A stretch of 64,000 nucleotides of DNA from Diploptera punctata. Its lineage: Eukaryota > Arthropoda > Insecta > Blattodea > Blaberidae. The DNA lies in the NCBI GenBank assembly GCA_030220185.1, contig JASPKZ010004951.1, forward strand, positions 1-64,000, read 5' to 3'. This document shows positions 22,762 to 33,614 of this stretch, piece after piece. The notes below the pieces were generated by a model. The model was not told the DNA's origin. It saw only the letters and a list, made by a program, of their open reading frames with translations, and did no database searches. Each line of letters begins with the position of its first letter. Within the stretch, counting starts at the first letter, position 1. Both the position numbers and the translations under genes were made by a program.

Positions 22762-24000
22762 TACAGTCATTAAGTTCTGAGACTTTACGCCAGTAGGGTA
22801 GGTACGCACAAGAATTTGGATGTCTCACAAGATGCCGATAACTCGGCATACACTTAAATAGAACCACATCCTCCCTCAAAATAGTCGCCGTTGGTCGTTA
22901 TACACGTTTGCTAACGTTGGTATAGCTGCTGAAAGCATCGCTGAAAGATGTTGGCAGGAAGGTCCCGTATGGCTTCTCTTGTGGCAGTCATGACCTCTTC
23001 GGAAGAATGAAATCTACGCCCACGTAGGATTGCTTTCATGCGAGGAAACAGAAAAACTTCGCATGGTGCGATATCAGGTGAGTACGGAGAGTGTGGAAAA
23101 ACTGTTACCTGTTGCCTTGCAAGTTCCTCTTGGACAAGGACAGAACTATGTGCAGGTGCGTTTTCGTGTAGCAACAGCCAATTTGTACGCCAAAGCTCAG
23201 GTCGCTTACGGCGAATTGAATCGCATAAACGGCCAAGGATACCTTTGAAGCGGGTTTTGCTTACAGTTGCACCTTCTGGGATGAATTCCATGTGAACAAT
23301 TCCATTTGAATAAAAAAACAGTTCAAGTTTCACCTTCCCTTTTGACCTGTCTTGTTGCGGTTTTTCTGTCGTGGTGATAGTGGCGTTTTCCAGGTAGCGG
23401 ATTGTCGTTTCAGTTGCGGATCGTAAAGTAAACACCATGTTTCGTCTCCAGTTATTATCCGGTTGAGAAACATCGGATCATCGTCAGCACTACTGATGAG
23501 GTCACCACAAATCGTCATGTGACCATCATGTTGGACTTGCGACAGGATTCGTGGCACGCTGTGTTGGGTAACACGAGACTTGTTAAGGTCATCAGACAGA
23601 ATTTTGTAGCAAAGTGCCATGGCTGACCCCTACTTCTGCTGCGAAATCGTCTACCAAACTGTTTCTTCTTGCCAAAAAGAAATCGGCGCCATCTAAACAC
23701 AACACTGCGACTCAATGCGTTCTCACCGTAAACTTGCTGCATCATTTGAAACGTTTCGGACCGGTTTTGCCTAATTTCTGACAGAACGTGATGTTTGCCC
23801 GTTGCTCAAACTGTGACATTCCGAGTTCCAACGTGCGCATTCAAATCACTGTCACAACAAAGACCGTAGTTCTGCTTGCAATGCATGCACTCAAATGTCT
23901 CTTGCTGGGAACTGACAAGGTACCACATCAAGGCGCCACCTATGCGCTATAGTGCATCACAGCGCCACTATGCGCTCAGTCTCAAAACTTAATGACTGTA
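22762..24000 (-). mobile_element. mariner (DD34D) transposon, 1.24 kb, coding frame broken
   Basis: The ends cagtcattaagttctgagac (left) and the complement of the right agtctcaaaacttaatgact are inverted repeats, with TA at both borders. The size and the single transposase gene fit a full-length mariner. The frame is shifted at least twice. Confidence 0.9.
22911..23745 (-). pseudogene. mariner transposase, frameshifted, two catalytic Asp replaced by Glu
   Basis: In order on the minus strand: an N-terminal block with ALSRSVVFRWRRF (from 23745), DLISSADDDPMFLNRIITGD with the first catalytic aspartate, DPQLKRQSATWKTPLSPRQK, a shift, then SNGIVHMEFIPEG, LLLHENAPAHSS and SPYSPDIAPCEVFLFPRMK. In mariner the second and third catalytic residues are the aspartates of HDNA and of PCDFFLF, 34 residues apart. 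Here both positions read E (HENA, PCEVF) at the right spacing of 34. With two frameshifts the protein is dead. The N-terminal helix-turn-helix is only partly visible. Confidence 0.9.
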
Positions 24001-24001
24001 C

Positions 24002-24004
<3 letters not shown>

Positions 24005-24033
<29 letters not shown>
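24005..24033. repeat. (TA)n microsatellite
   Basis: A TA run directly right of the mariner element. Confidence 0.9.
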
Positions 24034-24038
<5 letters not shown>

Positions 24039-24119
24039 TGTGAATGTGCGTGTAGTTAGTTTTGTAATTCACAATTTAGTGTTGTGTAAAGGAAAATGCC
24101 ATTATCACACATGAAGATC

Positions 24120-25510
24120 CGTTCACAGATGACGTAAGGGAAGGGAACCGAAATACGGGGGATTGTTCATGATTCCTGGGGACACGTTTGCATCACTAAC
24201 CTGCTTATGAAAACCCGTGTTTCCACCAGCGGTTGTGTTCGATTGGATGGTCTTAGACCCTAGCTGTCGCTCTTCAACGGAGTTTCCACTGCAGAAGTGC
24301 TTTACGAAGAACAGCGATGTCGATTTTGGACCACTCCTCCTTGCAGGCTTTCCATAGGCATTCAATAGAGCGTGGTCTCCTACTTCCAAGCGCTCTTTTT
24401 AGGAATCCAAACGCACAAAATCCATGGGTGCAGTATCAGGGGGACTTGACAGGTATTTCACTGAACGGCACCGCATATATTCCAGTTGTTTGCTCCATTG
24501 TCTCCATGAACCGGCGTGTAGCAGCAGAGGTGTGGCTTGAAACTTTATCCTGATGGATCCAGACGTGCGTTGTTCACTTCTCTACCATAGAGGGAAGGTA
24601 TCTCAGAGGTATAAATTTGAGACAGGACATTCCTTTGGTAGTAGGCAGAGTTAACTTTAGCTTTTTTTCTACTCTGCGGATGATTAACTCGCCATTGTAG
24701 CAAAATCCTGCAATTATCATGAAGCCGCGTGAAAAACTTTCCCAGCAGTCGGTATACCACTTTCCAAAATTATTTTCACCACTTGGGCGGTACAAAAATT
24801 GCTTGTGGCTTATTTGTATCATTAAGGTATACATATGCCTCATCTAAAGTCACTATAAACTTCAATTTATCACCCGCAAGATAGCGTATAGAGCTTCCTA
24901 CTCTTGGTGCGCCTTTCTGCAATGTGTCTCGGTAGGAGCTGGTGAACCCAGCTTTTATGTCGCTTTTCTAAGTTTTAATTTTTGTATATTATGATGTTTA
25001 CGGTTGCTAGAGATATGCCCAACTTCATTGCTATTGCCCGTTGGGTGGCTGGATTGTTTCCTATCACAAGGGCTTTAACCTTCCTGACCACCTCAGGGGT
25101 GCGGCTTGTAGAAGGCTAAGGGCGTGCTTGTTTTTTTCCCCTGAGGAATCAATTCCATACGAATTTTGCCTTTTTTGTTAAGAACTGAGTAAATCTCAAT
25201 CCTGGATATATTGAAACCATGCTTCTTGCACATTTCGATGAAATTAGCGTCGGAAAGGGCTGTTACGTATCCGTCCCAGAAAGGATCGCTTTTCCTTGGC
25301 ATATTAACGAGCAAACCAGATCCGAACACTGTGGCAGGAAGCACTCGACTGAATGAACATGTGCTGTTGTGGGCAGCATCTCTGCTTAAATAGTAGCGAC
25401 GTCATCACTTTTCGAACTTGTTCCCAGGAATCGTGAAAAACCCTCCGTATAACAAAGGGAAAAAAACCAGTTCGCCTGTTCCGTTCTCTAATGAAAGAAC
25501 GTATAAAAGG
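24120..25510 (-). mobile_element. Tc1/mariner-superfamily transposon, degraded
   Basis: Inverted ends: gattgttcatgattcctggg at the left and the complement of cccaggaatcgtgaaaaacc at the right, with less regular similarity outside them. A broken minus-strand transposase fills the interior. The exact borders are uncertain by some tens of bases. Confidence 0.75.
24300..25344 (-). pseudogene. Tc1/mariner-type transposase, several frameshifts
   Basis: The minus strand starts with MPRKSDPFWDGYVTALSD (inside the frame from 25344), then ISRIEIYSVLNKKGKIRMEL, an HTH-like AIAMKLGISLATVNI region, TLDEAYVYLND with a likely first catalytic aspartate (near 24840), WYTDCWESFSRGFMIIAGF, and near 24420 SPDTAPMDFVRFGFLKRAL, which is the third catalytic block. 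The frame shifts around 25120, 24770 and 24560. The family was not placed more closely than a DDE transposase of the Tc1/mariner superfamily. Confidence 0.75.
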
Positions 25511-25525
25511 AATGTGATTAGAATT

Positions 25526-25549
25526 ATATATATATATATATATATATAT
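25526..25549. repeat. (TA)n microsatellite
   Basis: A TA run that has merged into the left end of the next transposon. Confidence 0.85.
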
Positions 25550-25790
25550 GGTGTAACAGGACCTCACCGACAAAATGATAGGGATGATAGCCCATGCAGA
25601 GAAGATAATTTTTTGTGAAGGAACATATAGTCTCAAACCTGTCGTTTATGAGTTATGCGCATGTATCAAGGTACACTCTCTACGTACTGGAACCAACCCG
25701 TCTGTTGTTTATCTGTGCCGTCAGCCCTCACTCTGTCGTAGCAATGCGTACCTTTAGGTTTGGTTTGTTGTTGTTTTGAGAATTTAATCA

Positions 25791-26850
25791 ACATGAAGTA
25801 CGAGTTGTCTAAACTCAGAGACATGATTATGTGTTGTGGAGAGGCGGGAGAGAGCTCGTCGCATGTACGAGCAGCGGTATCCAAACAGGAGATATCCACA
25901 CTATACTACATTTGCTGCAAACTCATCGACGCCTTGGAGAAATGGGGAATCTTCGTCCTCGGGCCTTTGGCGACGGAAGAAGTGATGTGAGGACACCAGA
26001 TTTTAAGGAGCTGTAGTCGAGCGAGTTACTGTCGAACTTTCAGCCAGCACGCGTGCTGTGGCTCGTGCTATTAACGTAAGTCACCAGTCCATTTGCAGAG
26101 TATTGAGTGAGTACAACCTACACACATACCACCTTCAGAAGGTGCAGGCAATAGAACCACAAGATTTTGTACCTCGTTTGAACTTTGTACAGTAGTTTCT
26201 ACATCAGACTGTACACGATGCTGCCTTTCCTACACAGCTGTTATTCTCAGATGAAGTTTATTTTATGCGTGATGGGTACTACAATAGCAGGAATAGTCAC
26301 ATGTGGGATTACACTAACCCGCATGCAATTGCTGTTCACAATCACCAGTAGAACGTCAACATTTGGGCTGAAATTGTTGGTACTCATCTGCTGGGACCTG
26401 TAATTCTGCCGGCAACGTTAACTGGGGCAGCATATCTACTGTTCCTGCAGACCACCCTTCCTGACCTGCAAGACAGTGTACCGCTTGCTGTGCGCCGCAA
26501 TCTCTGGTTCCAGCATGATATAGCCCCAGCACACTTGAGTGTCGACGCACGAGCACAACTGACCGCCGATTAAGGGGACCGGTGGATTGGACGAGGAGGA
26601 TCTGTTGTATGGCCAGCGCGTTCGCCTGATTTAACGTCCCTTGATTTTTTGGGGCATGTCATGGGTATGCTCTACGAAACTCCAGCTACCACCAGAGCTC
26701 AACTGATTGACAGATTAAATGCTGGCAAACAGAATCCTGCCATGCTCGGCCGAATGCTGGCCGATCGTTGCTGCGACAATATCAAACATTCATTGGGGAA
26801 CAGAGTCGCCTGTTTCAGCACTTATTGTAAAATATGCCTTTTTCAATAAA
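25791..26850 (+). pseudogene. Mariner-type transposase, near full length, frameshifted
   Basis: Starts near MKYELSKLRDMIMCCGEAGE (25791) with an N-terminal domain, then after a shift INVSHQSICRVLSEYNL (helix-turn-helix), LLFSDEVYFMRDGYYNSRN (first catalytic aspartate in FSDE), MWDYTNPHAIAVHNHQ, WFQHDIAPAHLSVDARAQL (second, in HDIAPAH), a stop, DRWIGRGG and WPARSPDLTSLDFLGHVMG (third). The usual WG.LK after the last block has degraded. At least three shifts or stops are present, so it is inactive. Confidence 0.85.
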
Positions 26851-26859
26851 ATTCTCTAT

Positions 26860-27240
26860 CTATCTTCGGGTTTTTACAGCTGCTGCCGTCTTCCCGTGCC
26901 AAACCTCCAAAGCCTACGGTCTTGGGCATCTTCGATGCTTAGCCCTCTAGCTTGCATTACTGTCTTCATGTTTTCCTTCCATGTTAACCTTGGTCTTCCT
27001 CTTTTCTTCTTTCTGTTAGGATGCCATTCATATAGTTGCTTCGGCCATCGCTCATCTTCCATTCTTAAAACATGTCCTAACCACTTTAATTCCTTTTCCT
27101 CAATTCTTTCAATTATGCTTTCTTCTGCTTCCATTTTGTTTCTAATTTCCTTATTTGTGACACGTTCTAATTTAGACTTTCTGGCACTTCTTCGTAAATA
27201 ATCCATTTCTAGAGCTATTAGTCTATTCTTGTAGTACTTA
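26860..27240 (-). mobile_element. LINE 3' end inserted in a mariner-type element
   Basis: A 110-codon minus-strand frame (26874-27206) with MDYLRRSARKSKLERVTN, LKWLGHVLRM, EWHPNRKKKRGRPRLTW and a QDRRLWR end: the C-terminal tail typical of insect non-LTR elements. It ends in a short GATA-rich tail (about 26853-26866). Strongly 5'-truncated. Confidence 0.8.
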
Positions 27241-27599
27241 TTGATTGTCCATAAAATGTCAATAAAATTATATGCGTATAATTATTGTTTGTATTAAACT
27301 CCGACCCTTACTGGTGAACACCTTCAGCTATGCATAACTCATAAATGACGTGTTTGGGACAATATGTTCCTTCACAAAAAATTATCCTCTCTGCATGGCC
27401 TATCATCCCTATAATTTTGTCGGTGAGGTCCTGTTACACGCTGTATATATGTGATTTTTTAATAAAATAATTTTCAATATATGAGAATCAACTTTTTAAA
27501 ATTATAAACCACCACTATTTTTATTTAAAATGTTGTGTTAGCTTTATTTCGCCCTACAAGAGAAAAAATCAACCATACTAATTTAGTTACACTTTTTCT

Positions 27600-27867
27600 C
27601 GTATAGATGTCATTGAGTAGCCCGGGGTCAGCGTTCCGCCTCATAGTGATATCTAGAAAACCAATGTATTACTAGGATGGGAACGTTCGGTAAATTTTCC
27701 ACAGAGGCCTTTTTATTCAGGCTTGTGGTTCTTTTACGTGCCTTAAAATTTTCAGACTCGGGACCCATGGCTTAAAGTGCCTTGGATTTTTCTATCCCTT
27801 AAAAAATCCATCGACCGCGGCCGGGTTTAAACTCGCGATCCTCGGGACTAGAGGCAAGGAACATATA
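27600..27867 (-). mobile_element. SINE, family C, 3' part (interrupted by a hAT element)
   Basis: The complement shares TCTAGTCCCGAGGATCGCG and GGATTTTTTAAGGGATAG with 21108-21378. Its tRNA-like head continues at 29183-29200 beyond the hAT insertion. Confidence 0.8.
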
Positions 27868-29009
27868 CACTAGACCAGCGGTTCACAACCTTTTTTCATC
27901 TCGCGAGCCCCTTTCACAACGATCTGAGTTGGGTGAATCGCTGACTTTTAAATATACATACAGTAGACATGCATAACATTTAATTCCAAGCAAAAGGTTT
28001 AATAACCTTAAATTAACTTTACCCTAAACGGTTAAAACCTAAAGTTACTCTAATTACTGCTTAAATGTTACACAACATGTAGGCCTAGTTGTAGCGAAAT
28101 CAAATGCTTACCTAACGTTGTTACATAACTGCAAATCAGGGCATTAGCGGTAAATATGAATTTATTGTGGAAATAATGTGACTATTTAACTCATGCCCCA
28201 AATGGGAGTAAATGACCAATCACGCTTCAATGATTTTTTATTTACAACCAATCACAGTCGTGTTTCGCCTAGAATTTACCAACTAAAGTTTATCATAATA
28301 AAGAAAGCACCTCATTTTTAACATTTTGAATAGGCCTTAGCATTATTTTGCAGTGATCGACTCCCTAAGAAATACGGCTACCAGATTGTATATATAGTGT
28401 ATGAATATCAATATATAGCGCATGCGGGAGTTAATATAAAAACATTTGTAGCAATTGACTATACCACCATAAAAGGAAACCACTGTTTTCACTTTCTTAA
28501 ATATATTTTTTCCCCAGTTAATAACATTCCAGAAAAATATAAATTGTCATATTTACATCATAGAACATCAGAAATGAATTAATATACAGTTTGATGTGTT
28601 TAATTTTTTCTCCACTAGAGTGCATTCTCACAATATTGCGTTCCTTTGGCAATAAATAATATGATCTGGTTGCAGTGATGAACAAAAGAAGCAAATGAAG
28701 CGTACCAATCGTTTCTCATTTGTTTTCAAACATCGCCGTTTACATTAAATATATAAATATTTTAAAATAACTATTATTAAAAATAATGATTTGTGAGCAA
28801 ACAGCTTAATTTTATTCGTTAAATGGTCGTAACAAATGCCACTCTTGATTTCCAAATTCTCTAGATGAATTCACTCCTCACTTCGTGAGTCGTGAATTTA
28901 TCGATAATTTGCAAATCACTCGTGGCATTACTTATGATAAATTCCCGATCTTACACAAATGTGAAGGAGCATTATAGGGTTAATTTGATTTTAAAATAAT
29001 AATAATAAA

Positions 29010-29057
<48 letters not shown>

Positions 29058-29182
29058 ATTACAATGCTGCAGAAATGAAGCAAACAGTAACAGACCTAAC
29101 CTTGAAACCCGCCACTACAGAAAAGTTTTGGCGAACCTCCTGAGGGTTCGCGAACCACAGGTTGGGAAGCGAATCACTAGAC
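27868..29182. mobile_element. Non-autonomous hAT element inserted in a SINE, exact 8-bp target duplication
   Basis: The element spans 27876-29174 and is flanked by exact copies of cactagac (27868-27875 and 29175-29182). The left end CAGCGGTTCACAACCT and the right end (complement ATTCGCTTCCCAACCT) are imperfect inverted repeats of the Charlie-like hAT type. The inside is AT-rich, with an (ATT)n run at 28990-29056, and no transposase frame was recognised. Confidence 0.85.
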
Positions 29183-29200
29183 CACTGCTGCCGACTCTAT
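29183..29200 (-). mobile_element. SINE, family C, 5' head remnant
   Basis: The complement reads GGCAGCAGTGGT, the start of the tRNA-like head that belongs with 27600-27867. Confidence 0.7.
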
Positions 29201-29479
29201 TTAATACTAACTGACTGAAAGTATTTTGTTGACTGAATGTCGTCAGTAAGAATACACATAATCAATATCTAACAGAGAGACAAACATTCTGGTAAGAGTT
29301 ACGCATAAATAAAATGACAATGTACAGAAATATGTTGATAACCCTGTACAGGTAATTAAGTATGAAAACATGCACACGGTGGAGTGGTGATATAAAAGTA
29401 GTGTAAAATGTAAAGTAAACGTAATTATTTAAAAAAGCATAACATTAGTATCTCCGATGTGAAATCATATTTATCACAA

Positions 29480-29730
29480 CAGAAACGTTACAATTGTTGT
29501 TCCAAGAGATGACCATTTTCATGGCAACACTTCTTTGCATGGTCCATCACTGATCGACACACTTCTGTCAGTATTTTTGGTGTTATTGCAGACAGGCAAC
29601 GATATATGGCCTTTCACATTTTTATTGTTGTTGGAACCTGCTGAGTCACATTTTTTTTATTGTCCCAGAGAATAAAATATAACCGTGTGTAGTGAGGACT
29701 ACCTGGTCCTATCCATCGATTTCCGAACTG
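29480..29730 (-). pseudogene. Mariner-type transposase C-terminal fragment
   Basis: The minus strand gives FGNRWIGPGSPHYTRLYFIL then WDNKKNVTQQVPTT, a stop, KAIYRCLSAITPKILTEVCR and CHENGHLLEQQ. This is the NRWIG, SPDLT..DF.LW and ENGGH.E tail pattern of DUF4817-type transposases, with the catalytic residues lost (HYTRLYF). The upstream part of the same gene is at 30475-30760. Confidence 0.7.
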
Positions 29731-30054
29731 TTAGTTTGCTGCTTTGTTGCTGCTATGCCATCATGCTGATAACACATTATTTTACACAAACTGAACGGTA
29801 GATATAAGATCAATACAGATAATATATGTCTCAAGAACCATCCATACTTTTACCTGATAAGTTCATCCATTGAAAACGGACCAACAATACCACGCCTGCA
29901 TAAATGTAACACTGACATTATATTCTACCTGACGAAGTAATTTTCCAGTAATCAACATAATAATAAAGGAAAATTTGCAATTGCTTGCCTCAATGGAATA
30001 TTGTGGGATAAAAATATAAGTAATAAAAATAAAATGAATATATATCATACATTG

Positions 30055-30475
30055 TTAAAAGCATCGTTACTTATGGAGCAGAACTTTGGCCATTAACAAC
30101 AAAAACACATAAGTACCTTTTGGCAACGGAAATGGATTTTATACGAAGGGCCGCAAGAATTTCAAGAAGAGAAAAATTAGGAACTCAGAAAATGAAGATT
30201 GAAGACACTATTTTAGATTATATTAAAACTCAGCAATTAAGATGGTACGGACATGTCCAGCGAATGGAAGAGGATCGACTACCAAAATCTGTTTGGAATG
30301 GAAACCTGAGGGAAGACGAAGCAGAGGAAGACCTAAAACCTCCTGGAGTCAGGGAATATGTTTATATATGAAGGAGAAACATCTACAACCAGGAGATTGG
30401 ATGGACCAACAAAACTGGCTATTAGGAATCGGACAATGTCAAAGACATTAATCGACCGATGATCTATCTATCTAT
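30055..30475 (+). mobile_element. LINE 3' end with (GATCTATC)-type tail
   Basis: Starts with a SYGAELWPL-like block (30065-30100), then MATEMDFIRRAARISRREKL, LRWYGHVQRMEEDRLPKSVW and, after a shift, GRRSRGRPKTSW. This is the C-terminal tail of a non-LTR element. It ends in a ctat repeat at 30463-30477. It separates the two parts of a minus-strand mariner-type transposase and so probably inserted into it. Confidence 0.8.
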
Positions 30476-30760
30476 CCACATTCTGTAAATTTATGTTCCA
30501 ATTATTTGTGAAAGTGGCTTCATCGGTAGACAAGACCCTACTCATAAAGTATCTAACTTGTTGCTGAGTTATTTTGACAGTAATCCCCGATGATTTTGAA
30601 ACCCATCTCCGTAAAGTTTTTGATAAGGTAATTATGTCCGCCCACACTTGTCCAGCGATTCCAACCTGATGTCCCATTTTGCGAGAATAACGTAAGCGTT
30701 TATTGCAACAGTTGCAAGAACAGTTACTTCTTTCGTTGACACAATCTCTCAATCTCATAA
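30475..30760 (-). pseudogene. Mariner-type transposase middle fragment
   Basis: The minus-strand frame ends with YFMSRVLSTDEATFTNNWNI, the first catalytic block (TDEATF) of DUF4817-type transposases. Upstream it is C- and R-rich and poorly matched to the family. The rest of the gene continues at 29480-29730 after the LINE insertion, with about 150 codons missing. Confidence 0.65.
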
Positions 30761-30769
30761 AATATTTTT

Positions 30770-31440
30770 TAACAATATTAGTGAAAATAGGACGGATTGG
30801 ATTATGTCTATCAGAATAATGTTCTAAATGCAGCTGTTCTGCTCGTGCTACTTTTAGCTAGTTCTGTGTTAATTAGAGTCAATTATTTCTAAATTTGTGA
30901 AAACTATGTGAAATTGTTATAAATGGAGCACAAGTAAAATTAATGTCAGGTTTAAAACTCAATTAGTGTACAGTACACTAGTGAAATTTATCTTAACTTG
31001 CCTCCATACAAGTAAACCTACTAGAGACCCTTTCTGAAAACACTTCACCCACCCCTTAACTTTCAGGTGTTCAGAAACAGTATACAGCTGAAGAAATAAA
31101 GGTTATATTTGGGTAGAAAACTGTGGGAGTTCAATCTTGTATGTCAGCATTAAGAATTAGATTACAGATTAGATTATTTATGTATATTCTTATCGGGGAG
31201 TTTGAAACAGTAAAATAGTCCGCTGGTATTAGAGTTAGCTCAACATTCGAAATACAAAAACAGAGGTCATTCATATTTAAAAATAAAGTTGGCTCTCATA
31301 TTTTTGAAATTATTTACTTTACATGAAAAAATATAGCTACCGCATGTATCATATATCCCCTTTGATGTAATTGTCATTTTGTGTTTATAAAAAAATATGT
31401 TACGTGCTATCGAAGACGAAAGAGATAAGTTGGCCATCCT
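30770..31440. other. No gene seen
   Basis: AT-rich DNA; no coding or repeat signature was recognised. Confidence 0.5.
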
Positions 31441-31897
31441 ATATATTTTAAGATTTAAGATTTAAGATTTAAGATTTAAGATTTATTTAGCCTGGTGGAG
31501 TTAAGGCCATGTGGCCTTCTCTTCCACTCACCAGGACAAACATATATTACATAAGAATATAACAATCTTAATTAACTCTAATATTAAACACTAAGTAAAA
31601 ATTTGATCAAAAGATAATATCTAATATACATATTACGATCTATAATACAACCAGTTAATATTAGTTAAAATTAAGACTAAAACTAATAATAAAATGTATA
31701 CAAGCAAGACATATTAAATTGTCCCTGTCTAGTGTATATAAAAAACAGGAAAATAATGAGATATAGAAAACTAATTTTACGATTATACAATATTTAAAAC
31801 AAAACAAATAAAAATATTTGTTATTCTTAATATTATTTACATAAATAATTAAATATATTAATATTGCTAAAAGAATACTATCAGTGAGGTGTATAAG

Positions 31898-33367
31898 TTA
31901 GTTTGTTATTAAATAATTCTTTAGTTTGTTTTTGAAGGATGTTATAGTTTGACAGTCTCTGACATAGGGTGGAAGGGAATTCCATGTTTTGGTAAGTGAC
32001 ACCGTAAAAGATAATGAATAATATACAGTGTGATGAGGCGGGATATAAAGGACAATGTGCTGATGGGATCGAGTGTCAAGATTATGTGTGTCGGATAGTC
32101 TGATGAAGCGGCGTGATAAATAATTAGGCGATGATGTGTGAAGTATTTTATAGAGAAGGGATAGGGAATGGACAGTTCTACGATCTCTTAGACGAAACCA
32201 CGATAATTGTTCCAGGGACGGTGTAACATGGTCAAATTTGCGAATACCACAAATAAAACGTGCGCAAGAATTATGAACACGTTGAAGTCTTTGAGTGGAA
32301 ATAATATTTAAGTCTGTAAAAAGAGTGTCACAATAATCAAAATGGGGCATTGCAAGTGTTTCTACTAACATTTTCCTAAGGGCGAATGGCAAACAATTTC
32401 GTACACGATTTAATGAATGTATTATTGAGAAGACTGTTTTGCATGTATGGTTTATTTGTGTATTCCAATTTAAGTTTTTGTCAATAAATACTCCTAGAAT
32501 TTTTACTGTCTCACTATAAGGGATTTGAACTCCGTTTAGTGACACATGCGAAACTGTGTTTAGGTTAATTGTAGATAATAGTCTCTGATGACCCATAATG
32601 ATTGATTGTGACTTTGTAGGATTTAATTGCAGTCCATATTTAACTGTCCAAGTCATTAGTGAGTCAAGATCCTCGTTAATTTTGGCAACAGCGTCATTTA
32701 GTGAATATTTGTCTGTGTGGATGTAGATTTGCATGTCGTCTGCAAATAAATTATGTTTGCAATGCTTTAGGGAGTTAGATATGTCATTTATGTAGATTGA
32801 AAAAAGCAAAGGTCCAAGTACCGAACCCTGTGGAACCCCAGCTTTACGGAAGGACCAAGAAGAACATAATGTATGATTTCCTATAACAGATTGCTGGCGC
32901 TCATGAAGGTAGGAATTGAACCATTTCGTGGCACTATCAGAGAGTAAGAGGTTTTTAAGTTTATGCAACAATAAGTCCAAGTCTACCGTGTCGAATGCTT
33001 TACTAAAGTCCAGTAATGTAAGAATGGTAAGTTTTCGATTATCAGCAGCTTCGCGTATGTCTTCGCAAATATTTAGTAGAGCAGTATTTGTATTGTGTCC
33101 TGTCCTGAAGCCTGACTGAAATTGATCTAGAAGGTTGTAATCATTTAGGTATTCAGTCAGTTGTTTATGGACTAATCGTTCCAGAGCTTTTGAAAGAGTA
33201 GGTAAAATGCTAATGGGTCGAAAGTCGTTCGGGGTTGAGGGCGTTTTAACTTTAGGCAGTGGACGTACGAGGGCTTGTTTCCACAATGAGGGATATGTAG
33301 AAGTTTGTAGTGAGGAGTTAAAAATATGAGTTATAGTAGGTAGTATAGCTTCGATTATTTTATTCAA
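31898..33367 (-). CDS. Reverse transcriptase of a CR1/Jockey-like LINE, open 489-aa frame
   Basis: The longest open frame in the window. Blocks in order: NDFRPISILPTLSKALERLV (about residues 47-66), DQFQSGFRTGHNT (81-93), LLDFSKAFDTVD (117-128, first catalytic aspartate), GVPQGSVLGPLLFSIYIND (176-194), HNLFADDMQIY (205-215, catalytic DD), KILGVFIDKNLNW, MPHFDYCDTLFTD and a WNSLPP block near the C terminus. All core reverse transcriptase residues are present. The first part of the domain lies at 33388-33609 in another frame, so the methionine here is not the native start. It is the youngest-looking LINE frame here, but it lacks an endonuclease and cannot move by itself. Confidence 0.9.
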   Translation of the reverse strand: MNKIIEAILPTITHIFNSSLQTSTYPSLWKQALVRPLPKVKTPSTPNDFRPISILPTLSKALERLVHKQLTEYLNDYNLLDQFQSGFRTGHNTNTALLNICEDIREAADNRKLTILTLLDFSKAFDTVDLDLLLHKLKNLLLSDSATKWFNSYLHERQQSVIGNHTLCSSWSFRKAGVPQGSVLGPLLFSIYINDISNSLKHCKHNLFADDMQIYIHTDKYSLNDAVAKINEDLDSLMTWTVKYGLQLNPTKSQSIIMGHQRLLSTINLNTVSHVSLNGVQIPYSETVKILGVFIDKNLNWNTQINHTCKTVFSIIHSLNRVRNCLPFALRKMLVETLAMPHFDYCDTLFTDLNIISTQRLQRVHNSCARFICGIRKFDHVTPSLEQLSWFRLRDRRTVHSLSLLYKILHTSSPNYLSRRFIRLSDTHNLDTRSHQHIVLYIPPHHTVYYSLSFTVSLTKTWNSLPPYVRDCQTITSFKNKLKNYLITN

Positions 33368-33387
33368 GTAAAGTAATATTTATACGG

Positions 33388-33609
33388 TCAGTTCCTTCTG
33401 CTTTGGTTTTTTATTCGCATGATGGCTTTCTTTACGTCGTAGTCTGTAACATATGAGAAGTGGAAATGTTCTCTGTCGGGTTGATTTGTCAGTGATAATT
33501 CATTTATTGTTTGTTCTTTATCCTTTGGAGTAGTAGTTATACCTGTGAAGTGATTATTGAGTGTGTCCAGGGAAACAGGTAATTTGTCTACCTGTGTGTC
33601 TTTTCTCAC
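33388..33609 (-). pseudogene. Start of the same LINE reverse transcriptase, shifted frame
   Basis: A 73-codon frame with HFSYVTDYDVKKAIMRIKNQ, the usual lead-in before the first reverse transcriptase blocks. It is separated from the 489-aa frame by a frameshift near 33390. Confidence 0.7.
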
Positions 33610-33614
33610 AATTC

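Larger units (their letters stand above)
25549..27446 (+). mobile_element. Mariner-type element with about 115-bp inverted ends, carrying a LINE insertion
   Basis: The left end (from 25551, gtgtaacaggacctcaccga) and the right end (complement, up to 27446) match over roughly 115 bp, including the word gataattttttgtgaaggaa. The transposase is on the plus strand. A LINE 3' end of about 370 bp inserted after the transposase, at about 26860-27240, and left the right inverted end intact. Confidence 0.85.
31441..33613 (-). mobile_element. CR1/Jockey-like LINE, 5'-truncated, with 7-bp repeat tail
   Basis: The minus-strand element runs from about 33613 to a tail of five gatttaa-type units at 31446-31482. 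The 3' untranslated part (31483-31897) includes ggtggagttaaggccatgtg, which recurs loosely before the tails at 35881-35920 and 45615-45650. It carries a nearly intact reverse transcriptase; the endonuclease is missing. Confidence 0.9.

Noticed and set aside
23030..23295. Plus-strand frames in the mariner at 22.8-24.0 kb
   Set aside because: Shadows of the minus-strand transposase.
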